Shown here: piece after piece, positions 1 to 9,762 of the stretch | How the letters are laid out: each line of letters begins with the position of its first letter | Numbering within the stretch: the first letter of the stretch is position 1 | DNA from: Leishmania donovani | Taxonomy: Eukaryota > Euglenozoa > Kinetoplastea > Trypanosomatida > Trypanosomatidae | Length of the DNA stretch: 64,000 nt | Direction: 5' to 3' | NCBI RefSeq assembly: GCF_000227135.1 | Contig: NC_018253.1 | Location: forward strand, 783,464-847,463 | Made by a program: the position numbers and the translations under genes | Notes under the pieces: generated by a model | Database searches by the model: none | What the model was told of the DNA's origin: nothing | What the model saw: the letters and a program-made list of their open reading frames with translations, nothing else

Positions 1-2
1 TG

Positions 3-545
3 GCCGTGCCGTACGTGCCCTTCACCGACACGCTGTTGACGGAGGGGAGCTCTACTGCCGTATCACCTCTCGATTCCTTGCAGCCTTATGACTCATTGGA
101 CGAGCTGCACCGCGCAGCGAAGCGGATACGACATCAAGAGGAGCTGTTTGTGGAACAAACAGCACAGAAGGCGCTACAGGGAATGAGCGGTGCTGGGGGA
201 GCTGGCAGCGGTGTTGGCGCACCGCTCGCAGTGCGAGCTGCGCCAACGCCGCCACCGGCACCTCTCTCGTTGACCGCTGCGACGGCTCTTCCTGCCGAGC
301 AGCTGAGCGACACGGAGGTGGAGTGGTTCACAGGTGGGTTCGACCACATCCCGCAGCAGGCGAACGGCAACGACTGCGGCGTCTTTGTATGCCAGGCGGC
401 CTGGTGCGTTGCCCAGGGTGTGGCGGTGAGTTTTACCCAGTCTGACGTCACCCGGCTGCGCGAAGTCATTCTGCTGGAGCTGCTCAGCAAGCGACTTCTA
501 CGACGCTATCCAACAGCGAACACGTCGTCGTCCAGCGGCGTCTGA
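3..545 (+). CDS. Ulp1/SENP-type SUMO-specific protease, C-terminal part
   Basis: This is the 3' end of a gene whose start lies before the window; the frame is open from base 3 to a TGA at 543-545. The C-terminal half carries the family signature IPQQANGNDCGVFVC, in which the Cys encoded at 375-377 is the expected catalytic nucleophile and the Gln of the IPQQ segment fits the oxyanion-hole position. Members of peptidase family C48 mature SUMO and remove it from targets, usually in the nucleus. The catalytic His and Asp would lie upstream and cannot be checked. Between an acidic/basic helix and the catalytic Cys there is a Gly/Ala/Pro-rich insertion (about bases 180-300) that typical SENP proteins lack. 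Its 3' UTR appears to contain a SIDER2-like element. Family assignment is firm; substrate is unknown. Confidence 0.85.
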   Translation, partial: AVPYVPFTDTLLTEGSSTAVSPLDSLQPYDSLDELHRAAKRIRHQEELFVEQTAQKALQGMSGAGGAGSGVGAPLAVRAAPTPPPAPLSLTAATALPAEQLSDTEVEWFTGGFDHIPQQANGNDCGVFVCQAAWCVAQGVAVSFTQSDVTRLREVILLELLSKRLLRRYPTANTSSSSGV

Positions 546-740
546 CGGACCGAGACAAACTTGTGAACACGCATTCCACATGCATTCGTGCAGACAGAGA
601 GAGAGAGGCACATGAACGCTCTGTACCGTACGCTATGGAGGAAGATGTTGTTAGTGGGGAGACGCATGTGAGAGAGAGGGCGATGCGATGGCTCAGTGGT
701 ATTTCAATCCTCTTTCATTTTCCTTGTGCAGTCTTCTTCT

Positions 741-759
741 CCGCCCTGATGAAGGGCGG
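741..759 (+). other. Perfect 7-bp hairpin at the SIDER edge
   Basis: CCGCCCT (741-747) and AGGGCGG (753-759) pair perfectly around the 5-base loop GATGA. It lies at the left edge of the first SIDER2-like copy. The second copy is diverged here and does not keep the stem, so it may be incidental. Confidence 0.4.
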
Positions 760-1320
760 GCGCACCTCCGTGTGGCGCCACAGGGCGCAGTGCGTCCACA
801 CTCTGTCTGGGGAAGCCAGGAAGCCTTCCCCATCCCCTGCGAAATGCCAGAACCACTGCTGGTGGTGACAGGGCCAATCACCCACGGCGTAGGGGGGGGA
901 GGCCAGCGCGATGCATCCCTGCTGATGTCTGCTGTGATGCCCTGGATGGCGTTGCGTCGGGTCGCCCCGCGACCATGTGAGCGCGTTTGTGTCATCCATG
1001 TGATGGACGGTGTGTCACAGTGACTCGGATGCGTAGCCCGCCCGTCTCTCAGATTGCCCACTGCTGATGCAGGGAGCCTGGGTGTCACCCCGAGAGGGAT
1101 GCACCAGGTGGCTGCCGACATGATGGGGCAGGGAGGGGGGGGGGCAGCTGTGAGGCGCCCTCCGAGGCGGGCGGGTGGGGGGAGGCGTTCGAGGCAGGGA
1201 CCGTGCTCTCAGATGGCTGAATCGGCGCATCGGTGTAGCAACGTGTCTGGGGCTGCTTCGTACCCGGCGGTGTGCTAGGGGCGGAGTGGGGTCATGTTGT
1301 GTGGCAGAGAAATGGGCATG
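741..1320 (+). mobile_element. SIDER2-like retroposon, copy 1
   Basis: About 580 bp of non-coding sequence that recurs almost unchanged at 7946-8573 and in decayed form near 5060-5560. Bases 781-1242 match 7980-8440 apart from a handful of substitutions and G-run length changes; the left edge and the 3' end are diverged. Size, multiplicity and position in the 3' UTR of the SUMO protease gene fit the SIDER family of short degenerate retroposons, related to ingi/L1Tc and associated in Leishmania with lowered mRNA stability. The naming is from recognition of this pattern, not an alignment to a library; edges are approximate. Confidence 0.7.
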
Positions 1321-3772
1321 CGGAGCGCGAAAAGTGTCTTCCCTCCCTTTTCTCTCCTCTTTTGGCCACTGTGCGCGTGCTTGACTGACCATGGCATCAT
1401 GTTTGCCTTGTGGCGACGGCACTTGTGTACGTGAGCACGTTGGCTGTCGTCATGTGTGTACGAAAGATTGCTGATCGGCAGGTCAACGCAGATGCTGTTC
1501 CGCTTCCTCCTCCTGGTACTCGTTGCGGAGCGAAGTGAGCGTCCAAAAAGGTAAGCTAAAATGATAGAAATGCTCGACGGGTGGCACGAAGGGAGCCGAA
1601 GGGTATAATCACAGAAGATAAGGAGAGGAAATCACCATAGCGCGAAAAAAGAGGAGTGAATGGCAAGCGACACAGTCCACTGTTCTCCCCTCTCTACTCC
1701 CCTCCTCCCGGACTCATTCTTCCTGCCGAACGCCCCTCGGCCCAGCTCTTTTTAATATGCTTATTTAACGTGTGTGTGCTGGGGGGGGGAGGCAGAGATG
1801 ACTCAGACGATGAGTGGCGCCTCTTATCGCCTGCTCTTTCTGGTGCTTTTACCAGGCATGTTCTCCACGTTCCTTTCATGTCGTACATACTCCCTCGTCT
1901 CTCCCCGCCTCACTGTGTCTGCCTCGTCTTGTGGCGTTGTCTTTTCATCTCCTCTGTCTTCTGTAGCTGCTGCGCACTTCCCCCTCCCACACCCTTTGTC
2001 CGCCCTCACTCTGCGGATTTCCTATCAACAGCGATTCTTCCTCCTCGGCGTAGCTGAGTTTGCATGTGTCTGCCCGTGGGCGTCTCCCGCTCTCTGTCTT
2101 ACTCCCTGTACCTCAGGCGATTTTAGTTTTGTTTGCGGTTGCTGCCGCGTCACGTGTGGGTGCGTGAGTGTGTGTGATTTTGTATTTATTCGTTGCTGTC
2201 CGTTCATTCTCTTCTCCCATTCCCCTTTCGCCTGTTCCTGTCATGATCCTCTTTGCCTTTTCTCACCGCATCTAGCTGACTGTCTGCCTTTTCTTCTCCC
2301 CTTCGGCTTCGTTTTCGCATTTCTATATTTTCATCATCTGTGGGTTGATGGGCCTTGTTTTGCTTGCCTGCTCCTTATCTCCATCTCTGCCCCCCTCCCC
2401 CCTCCCCCCTTCGGCGCAACGCAACGACGACAAGACAAAAAAAGGGGCATAGCAGCTCAATTCCACAGAAGCCGGAGCGCGCGCGCACGTACACACACAC
2501 CGATCTTGCACACGTACAAACTCACCACCCACCCTCGCTCCTGCAGAGTGACACGCATCGGTGCCTTCCTCCTTCCCTTCCCTTCCATCCACACCCTCTT
2601 CCTCTATCCACCGCTGCTCCATTCCGCTCGTCTCTGCTCTCTGTCGCTGTTTGCAAGCCGCTGCTTTGCTTGTTTTGTTCGTCGTTTCCGCATCGCCTCG
2701 AGTAGGGACTGACATTGCCGAAGGCCAAGCAACAGCGGTATGGCAAGCGCAGTGGCGTGCACAAGCTTCGATCCCCGTATCCAAGTGCCTCTTACACCTA
2801 TCCCTTCCCCTCCCCTCCCACCCATCTCCATTCACAGATTAGTTATCCCAAGCCACGCTGGTACGTATAAGGCGCCACAGACTTGCATCATAGGATTCGG
2901 ACAGCGCCACACAGGAGAGTAAACCAAATCATCAACGGAAGTTGAGCAATACGCCAAGCAGGGGCGGAATCGAGCTGCGGCATTGGGCCTCGTAAGGAAG
3001 CAGAAACGTGATATTTGCATCGTCATCTTTTCTTCTCCAGAGTCTTCTCGGGTGCTTTTTCCGGCTGCCTCCATCTCCTCTTTTTTTTTTTTGTCACAGC
3101 GTCTTCCCCCCTCTCCCTTCCCTTTTCTCTTCGCCTTCTGCACTTCGACACATAGAGCCTCTGCTCACATTTTTGGTCTCCTTTGCATCGTCATCTCGTC
3201 TTGTCGTCCTTTTCGCTTCTTGTTAAGGCGTGTATGCGTGTGCTGCTGGCTCGCGCTGTATTTTTCTGTTTTCCTGTCCATCACTGCTTTCGTGAAAGGG
3301 GCGGCGCATTGCGCAGCATCGACGTTACGGATCCCGGTAGCACAAAACCAGCTTTGCCTCTCCCCAGCTCGTTCATCGAGTCCGCGGGGAGAGCGAGTTG
3401 GCGTGCTCGTGCGTGGGCGGCCCCCTTCCTTTTCCCTCATCTCTCCCTCTCTCTCTCTCTCGTTCTCAGTTGAATTTCCTTTTTTTTGTTTCTTGTGCCT
3501 CTTCCCCACCCCCTCCTTCCTCTTGTGTTTCTCTCTGTGCGTGTGTGCCCCGTCGTACATTTCACGGCTGCTGTGGCTCCTTTCGTGTCTGCCTTATCTG
3601 GTCATTTGTGTGCTGCCGTGATCCTTCACTGTGTACCGTAAAACATTCTCCGCCCCCCGTCACTCTTCCGAGGAAGCCAAGCAAAAACACGAAGCGAAGC
3701 GAGGCGACGCAACACAACAAAGGCAGCTGCCGAAGCTGGAAAACGCAGAAACATTCATAAACAAAAACGAAC
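1321..3772 (+). other. Intergenic spacer / UTRs, no gene seen
   Basis: Open frames here translate to Ser/Pro/Leu/Phe/Cys-rich low-complexity sequence typical of pyrimidine-rich trypanosomatid spacers. There are T-runs (for example about 3080-3092) and a strong CT tract before 3469. I see no RNA gene or conserved coding signal. Confidence 0.6.
3421..3469 (+). promoter_or_regulatory. Candidate trans-splice acceptor for the 3773 gene
   Basis: A long, almost pure pyrimidine tract with a run of CT repeats ends in CAG, with AG at 3468-3469. This would give a 5' UTR of about 300 bases. A second AG at 3671-3672 follows a shorter C/T tract and is an alternative. Confidence 0.45.
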
Positions 3773-4723
3773 ATGGGCGGTGAGTCTAGCAAGCATTCCA
3801 ACTCCTCGGCTCACGTCCGCAACCGTGAAAGGAAGCGGGGTGCTGTGCCCAGTACCCTGGCAGGTGGCAGCTGCCGCTCTGACTCTCTCAACGGGCGCAC
3901 AGCCCGTTTGGGGCCCTCTTGTGGAGATGTCCCAGATTACATTCCGCCGTCGCCGGTTCAGTGCGTCGCGTCGCCGATCCTGCTAAGCGGCTCACTGGAT
4001 CCGTCGCTGACGTGGATACTCGACACAGAGGCGGCACTCATTACAGAGTGGAACCGTGACCTTCAGGAGGCTGCCGCACCTAGTGCCGTGGCACGCGGGG
4101 TGCCGCGAGGGCGTGAGACAGCAGGAGAAGAATCAACGCTTTCATGGACGAAGACATCTCCAGAAAGCGGTGCGAGCACAGCTGCCTCCAACACGCCGGG
4201 ATTGACCTCGTCGTCCACATTCCCGGCGCTGTCAGGATGGCCGTCGCCGACACATGCAAAGTCTCCTTCTGGGCTGGCACTGACATGCGACTCGGTGGAC
4301 GTGACGACCGGGCGCAGCACAGGGATGACCTTGCGCGTCCCGACCACGTGGACTCAACAGAGTTCATCACGCGCCACAGCTTCAACAAAGACGTTGGCCA
4401 GCCCGAAGAGCCCCAAGGCACTGCCGAAGCCGCTGAGCGACTCGGCGGAGGGAGCGTCGCCGCTGGTTGTGTCGTCGCTGCCGGTCGGCATCGACTACTT
4501 TCGTGCCTTGCAATCGCGGTGGCTGATCCAGGAGCAGCGGTCGCTGCCGCCGGCGACGGACGAGGAGGATCTCAACGACTCGGTCATCCTCGAGGCCGTT
4601 TCCGAGCCCAATGGCGACGTTCTGAGCCCGCCTGTACCGCTAGGGTACATGATCGATCTCTTTGTGCCGCAATGGCGGTCTGAGGGGCTTTTCGAAGCGG
4701 CTCAGGACCACCAGACGCGCTAG
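3773..4723 (+). CDS. DUF4050 (Gag1-like clamp) domain protein, paralogue A
   Basis: A 316-residue protein. The N-terminus MGGESSK has the Gly-2/Ser-6 pattern of an N-myristoylation signal, which suggests membrane attachment. Residues about 20-230 are Ser/Thr/Pro-rich. The last 80 residues form the conserved part: an aromatic segment (GIDYFRALQSRW, about 239-250), an acidic linker with a short helix, and then PPVPLGYMIDLFVPQWRSEGLF (about 286-307, given here in its two parts as PPVPLGYMI and the W-x-x-x-G-L/F ending). This layout resembles the DUF4050/Gag1-like clamp family of plants and fungi. No enzymatic motif is visible and the role is unknown. A shorter paralogue lies about 4.3 kb downstream at 9010-9762, beyond SIDER2-like copies. 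The start is the first ATG of the frame and lies in an A-rich context. Confidence 0.75.
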   Translation: MGGESSKHSNSSAHVRNRERKRGAVPSTLAGGSCRSDSLNGRTARLGPSCGDVPDYIPPSPVQCVASPILLSGSLDPSLTWILDTEAALITEWNRDLQEAAAPSAVARGVPRGRETAGEESTLSWTKTSPESGASTAASNTPGLTSSSTFPALSGWPSPTHAKSPSGLALTCDSVDVTTGRSTGMTLRVPTTWTQQSSSRATASTKTLASPKSPKALPKPLSDSAEGASPLVVSSLPVGIDYFRALQSRWLIQEQRSLPPATDEEDLNDSVILEAVSEPNGDVLSPPVPLGYMIDLFVPQWRSEGLFEAAQDHQTR

Positions 4724-5059
4724 GGTCCCACAGATTTCGTGCATGCGCTCTTGGAAGGACCTCCTTTTTCTTGTTTTTTTTTTTTTTTCGGTTGTTGCCC
4801 GTCTCAGATACATGTGGTGTTCGTGTAATGTGCGTGCGCGCTATGCGGCGATGGTGCCGGCACAGGCTGGAGAGAAGACAGAGGAGAGGGAGGCAAGGAT
4901 GCAGATGTACCGCGCTTTTCTTCTCCCTGCTCTTTCTTTCGTTGGTCCCTCATGCGGTGCTCTCTCTCCTGTGTTTTCCACACGCCCAAAACGGTGTGGT
5001 GGCTGTGCCGCAGCGTGGTTTGATGTTTTTCCTGTCACCAATCTAATATCCCTGCCGAT
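4724..5059 (+). other. 3' UTR / spacer after paralogue A
   Basis: Contains a T-run near 4771-4788 and pyrimidine-rich sequence. Nothing gene-like is seen before the decayed SIDER-like copy begins. Confidence 0.5.
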
Positions 5060-5560
5060 AGGCAGACACACCCCTCAGTGCGTGGTGGCATCGCAGGGTC
5101 CGGTACCCAATCTGCATCGGAAAGTCAGGAACCCCCTCCCCCCTACTGTACCTCTGCCAAATGCCGAACCACTTATGGTGGTGACCGGGCCAGATCCTTG
5201 GTTGCACTGCGTCGGAGCGATCTGCGACGATGAACACGCTTATGCCACCGATATGACAAGCAGAGTGCCATGGTGACCTGAACGCATCCCACGTGGCCCT
5301 CGCTTCCCACTGGTGAAGGGGGGCCTGCGCCACCCTGAGGGACAGATGCACCACCTGGCGACCAGCACAATGGGAGCAGCTGTGAGGTGACCTTCGGAGA
5401 GAGGTAGGTAGAGTCTGGGTCAGATGCGGTGCTCAGAGGACTGGGCCAGCGCATTGCTGTGATGCGTGCCTAAGGCTGCTTCGCACCACGCGGATGGGTG
5501 CCTGTGGCAGGACGCCGTAGAGTGGCGCTTAGCTCCATGTTTTACGGCACACAAACAGAT
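5060..5560 (+). mobile_element. Decayed SIDER2-like element
   Basis: Blocks align in the same order with the two intact copies: the segment around 5160-5195 (AACCAC..TGGTGGTGACCGGGCC) matches the equivalent at 851-875, the GAGGGACAGATGCACCACCTGG block at 5337-5358 (two short parts shared with copy 1 near 1093-1110) and the GGCAGCTGTGAGG-like block near 5372-5386 also match. Divergence is heavy, so this is an older insertion. It sits in the presumed 3' UTR of paralogue A. Boundaries are approximate. Confidence 0.6.
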
Positions 5561-5597
5561 ATTTTAGAGAGGAGACACCGCCACCTCTTCCTCTTCC

Positions 5598-6169
5598 CGC
5601 TGCCGCTTCTTCTCTCCTTCGTACCTTTTCACTCGCGCCCGCCTGCGCGAGCGCATGCGTGTGTGCCGGTGCCCGCGGAAGCGCTGGCTTTCTTTTGCCC
5701 GTCTATCATTGTGCGCTTGCGCGGGGTCATGGCGGCGCGAGACGAGATCGGGGGGGGGGGGGGGGNNNNNNNNNNNNNNNNNNNNNNNNAGTGTCCGCGT
5801 TGACAGAGCAAGCCCCGCCCACCCGCGACCCCCTTCGCGTCTGCACCCGGTGAGGCAGAAAGGAGGAAGGACGGGGGTGGCACCGCACTCTCGCCAGCCC
5901 ACAGGCGCAGGCGTATGCGCGTGTCTGTGCCCTTGTAGCGAGGACGCGCTGCGTGCCTGCCGGTATGGCTCTCTCGGTGTGTAGGCGGCACGATCAAACA
6001 CACACAGACACGCAACCCGCCCCAGCAGTCGGATCGAATGGGACTAATACGCCGGACTCGCCTTACGGCCTCGGTGCATCTCTCCCTCTCTCCCGCTCTC
6101 GCACGCTGGGGAAGAAATGGAAGCATCTATGTAGATGGATGTGTGCGTACGTGTGCTTGCCTGTGAATG
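5598..6169 (+). repeat. Repeat A, copy 1 (contains a gap)
   Basis: A non-coding repeat found again at 17464-18289 and, in part, at 18389-18700. The left arm 5598-5729 matches 17464-17592 with about one visible difference; the right arm 5790-6169 is identical to its counterparts as far as I compared. Flanks diverge sharply at about 5598 and 6169. The centre is interrupted by a 16-G run (5750-5765) and 24 N. I do not recognise the family; a SIDER1-type or other retroposon-derived repeat is possible. Confidence 0.75.
5766..5789. other. Assembly gap (24 N) after a poly-G run
   Basis: The gap begins directly after 16 consecutive G. Comparison with copy 2 shows that sequence equivalent to 17722-17920 is missing here, so the true gap is probably about 200 bp or more, not 24. 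Confidence 0.9.
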
Positions 6170-7945
6170 CCCGTTATTTTCTTTGTGATTATGCCGAATG
6201 TGACGCAGTATTCCCTTTGCCTCACTCTATCCCGCTCGCCTGCCTGTCTGCCTGAGTCTGCATGTGCATGCGTGAAAGTGTGCCACTGCGTGCGCGGTTA
6301 TGCATGTCGCCGCGATGGATGGGCCGCTACGTAGTGCGTTTTGCGGTGCTGATGGTCATGACGACGTTGGATGCCATAGATGGAGAGAGCAAGAGAGGTA
6401 CGAGGAGGCACATCTGACTAGCGGCCACGAGGCAGCACGTGATGTATCGCGAGGTCAGTTTTCGTGGCATTTTTTTTTGTATGGACACTGATGCGCCATG
6501 GCGCGCGCTCCGCTTCTCATCGCTTTTTTTCTTCTGGTTTCGCTTTCGCATGTCCCCACTGTCTCCTTCGCATTCCTTCGCTTAGATCACTGCTGTGATG
6601 AGTGCTGCTCTGTCAATGTCTTCGGCGTTCATCGAGAGCGATGTGCACCCCGCGCCGGTTGACATGCTTTTCGTTGTCGTGGGGTGGATGTGTTCGTGGA
6701 GGCCGCGCGCCACTCTTTTTGTTTGTGCTTGGGTTTCTCTGTCCTTCTCTCTTTCTGTATCTCCTTCCAATGCTTTCATGGGAGATGCCGTATGTATGCA
6801 TACAAGTACTTCCACGCGCGTGCGTCTGTGTCTCCCTCGTTTCTGCAGGCGGCGGCATGTGCCAGCAAGTTGCCCTCTCTCCCACTCGCTCGCTGGGACT
6901 CTCTGGTGTCGCGTGGATGTCCTCTGCTCCTTGCTCCGCCTCCCTCAGGCTCTATTGCCGCTCAGAGACGTGAGACCGAATTCACATCACGGCTAGGACT
7001 ATCCGCTCGGAACGAAACGAGATGTTGGACTCACTTTTTTTTTATGATGGGGCGGGGTGAGGGCAGTCCAGCACGACCGTGCGCATGCATGCATGACCCC
7101 TGCAGTACACAAAGTGCATCTCTTTCATGAGCGGAATAAGAAAGGGATGGAGGAGGCGCCATGCAACAACATCGAGCCGGTCATCAGTGCAGTCAGCGGG
7201 AAAGTAAAGAAAAAATGCCCACTGACACCAGAAGAACTCACCTTGGTGTGTGTGTGTGTGTCTGGAGAGGTCGCTTTTCCTCCGTACAATGCCGCACTCC
7301 GCGCCCTTCCTCCCGCGGCAGCTTTCAAGCACGTTGCATCGTACATGCTGCGGAAGATTCTCTTCACCCCCTTCCCCGGGGCCGCTTGCGTCTTGGCCTC
7401 GGCGTGCGCCTTGCTGTGTAGCGCTTGCTCTGTACAAGGGGCCGGGAAGGAATACCTGCGCCTATGTCTGCACCTCTCTTTGCTACATGTTGGGCGGAGA
7501 CGTGTCGCAGCGACTCGGTATCATGCTTGATGTTCATTGTCACTGCCTCTCTCACTCTCTTCTTGTTTTCTTCGCTCGCGCGTGGGGTTGCATCGTGCCG
7601 CCAGCCACGCAGCGACGTCTGCATTGCGCGTGGGTGTTTCTGCGGCACCCACTTGCCGACTCGCGTGTGTTCGGGGGTGCATATCCTTCAGCGACTGAGG
7701 CGTCGCCAAGGAAACGCAGCACGAGCGCAGGAGGGGGCGAGCGCACGGAAAAGTATCACGATGCCTCTCTGCTCGGGTACGCGCGTGTGACAGACACCGG
7801 TTTTCTCTTTTTTTTTGCTGCCTTCTGTTGCTCAGCCCACACAACCACACAGGCATCTGTACGCATCACGGCCTTCGCATACGCGTTGGTCGTGCAGTAT
7901 CGGCTTTACTGCATCCATGCCTTTGCCCGTGTAGCCCTTACCTGT
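6170..7945 (+). other. Spacer between repeat A and SIDER copy 2
   Basis: No convincing gene on either strand. Open frames are Cys/Ser/Leu-rich and lack a conserved core. There are TG repeats near 7242-7261 and short T-runs. Confidence 0.5.
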
Positions 7946-8573
7946 CATGATGACCTGCGGGCAAACTTCACTGCGCGGTCTCACAGGGCGCAGTGTGTCC
8001 ACACTGTCTGGGGAAGCCAGGAAGCCTTCCCCATCCCCTGCGAAATGCCAGAACCACTGCTGGTGGTGACAGGGCCAATCACCCACGGCGTAGGGGGGGA
8101 GGCCAGCACGATGCATCCCTGCTGATGTCTGCTGTGATGCCCTGGATGGCGTTGCGTCGGGTCGCCCCGCGACCATGTGAGCGCGTTTGTGTCATCCATG
8201 TGATGGACGGTGTGTCACAGTGACTCGGATGCGTAGCCCGCCCGTCTCTCAGATTGCCCACTGCTGATGCAGGGAGCCTGGGTGTCACCCCGAGAGGGAT
8301 GCACCAGGTGGCTGCCGACATGATGGGGCAGGGAGGGGGGGGGCAGCTGTGAGGCGCCCTCCGAGGCGGGCGGGTGGGGGGAGGCGTTCGAGGCAGGGAC
8401 CGTGCTCTCAGATGGCTGAATCGGCGCATCGGTGTAGCACGTGCATCTCACGCTGACTCACACTGTGCGATGGGGGCCTGTGGCTATGCGGGGGCAAGAG
8501 TGGGACTTGGCCTCATGTTGTGTGGCAGCGAAACGGGCTTACACTGAAGGAAAGAACAAAAAAGAATAATAAA
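7946..8573 (+). mobile_element. SIDER2-like retroposon, copy 2
   Basis: Near-identical to 781-1242 over 7980-8440. Beyond 8440 it differs from copy 1 and ends in an A-rich tail (about 8550-8573), which fits a retroposon inserted in + orientation. It lies between paralogue A and paralogue B, less than 450 bp before the B open frame. Confidence 0.72.
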
Positions 8574-8961
8574 GGTGACCTTCTTCTGCTGTTTCGTGTG
8601 CGGCTATGCTTCGTGGTGGCGCTTCCTGCGCTCCGCTCCCTTCACCGCCCTCATCGAAGCTTATGCGCTACCGCTACTCCCCTCTGTGGTCACCTCCTGC
8701 TCTCTCACCTTCATCACGTTTTATCTTTTTTTCGCTGGTTGGCTTCCGTCCTGAGACCCCGCCCCGCACCCCGCACGCGTGCAGATCCCCCTCCCCTCCC
8801 TACGGCTCCACTCGCGTGCAAAGGCATTTGTGTGCTTTCGTGCATGCATATACAGGAGCGCGCGTGCGTGCACGCTGTTTTCTCTTCTCCCTGACGACGC
8901 CTGGCACGCACACACATACAACGGACTCGTGTTTTGGTCTCTTAGCCTATCACTTCCTTAA
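8574..8961 (+). other. Short spacer before paralogue B
   Basis: Pyrimidine-rich with a possible acceptor at the AG near 8944. It contains no in-frame ATG leading into the B reading frame, which is closed by TAA at 8959-8961. Confidence 0.55.
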
Positions 8962-9009
8962 ACGTTTCCGCAAGTAACAACGACGGGCATTCAGTCCTCC
9001 GCTGCTCGT

Positions 9010-9762
9010 GTGCCCGACGACTCGTGGGGGTGTACGCCGACCCCCATCGACGTCAGCGCGGCACGCGACTTAACCATTTCGTGGCTCTCGCACGCCGAGT
9101 CCGTCCTTGTGCTCGAATGGACAGAGGGTGAGCGGGCGCGACATGCGCAGCTGCAGCAAAGAAGCCAGCAGCGGAAGGCTCAGCAGCAGCAACAGCAGCC
9201 GGCGACGACGGCGGATGAGCTGTTGGCAGAGGCCGCTGCCACCAGGCTGCGTTGCGCTCGCGTCGCCTCCTCGTCCTCCGAGGATGATTCAGATGACGAG
9301 CGTCGTGCACAGGGACTGGTTCCCCTCCACTGCGATCACGCACCCTTTCCCTTCCATCGAAGCAGCGGTGTGGTCTTCGCGCTGCCGCCGAGTAGCGTCG
9401 ATGATGGTGGCGCCGCTACTATGAACGCGGCATCGCTGCCAGACCGCGGCGAACAGGCGCTGAGCGTGATGGACAGTGTTCCTGTGGGATTCGACTACTA
9501 TGCGGCTTTGCAGAAGGCCTGGTCTCGCACTCCGGAGCGGCCGCCAAGTCTGCCGCCGCTCGCCACGGCGTCGGAGGTGAACCTCAGCGACATCGACGAA
9601 ATGCTCTCTGGCGACTCCGACTACGAGGAGCTACGCCCGCCGGTGCCCCTGGGACTCATGATTAGCTACTTCACTGTGGACTGGCGTGATAGCGGGCTGT
9701 ACGATGTTGTACAGCGACGAGAGGAGTCGCTTTCGCAGATATCCCAGAAGAAGAAACCTTAG
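9010..9762 (+). CDS. DUF4050 (Gag1-like clamp) paralogue B, no ATG start visible
   Basis: The frame is open from 8962 to the TAG at 9760-9762. Its C-terminal part matches paralogue A in order: VGFDYYAALQKAW, an acidic linker (VNLSDIDEMLSGDSDYEE), PPVPLGLMI and a W-x-x-x-GLYD ending. A Gln/Ala-rich stretch and an acidic SSSEDDSDDE stretch come before it. Similarity to A begins near VPDDS (bases 9010-9024), which lines up with VPDYI about 55 residues into A. No in-frame ATG exists from 8962 to 9418; the first Met codon is at about residue 138. So this copy lacks the myristoylation-like N-terminus and a normal start. It may be a 5'-truncated pseudogene, a product of sequence error, or a gene using a non-AUG or late start. 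The intact 250-codon frame argues against long neutral decay. Confidence 0.65.
   Translation: MPDDSWGCTPTPIDVSAARDLTISWLSHAESVLVLEWTEGERARHAQLQQRSQQRKAQQQQQQPATTADELLAEAAATRLRCARVASSSSEDDSDDERRAQGLVPLHCDHAPFPFHRSSGVVFALPPSSVDDGGAATMNAASLPDRGEQALSVMDSVPVGFDYYAALQKAWSRTPERPPSLPPLATASEVNLSDIDEMLSGDSDYEELRPPVPLGLMISYFTVDWRDSGLYDVVQRREESLSQISQKKKP

Noticed and set aside
1774..2712. 312-codon open frame on the + strand
   Set aside because: Composition is Cys/Leu/Phe/Ser/Pro-rich, as expected of a pyrimidine-rich spacer read in frame; no domain.
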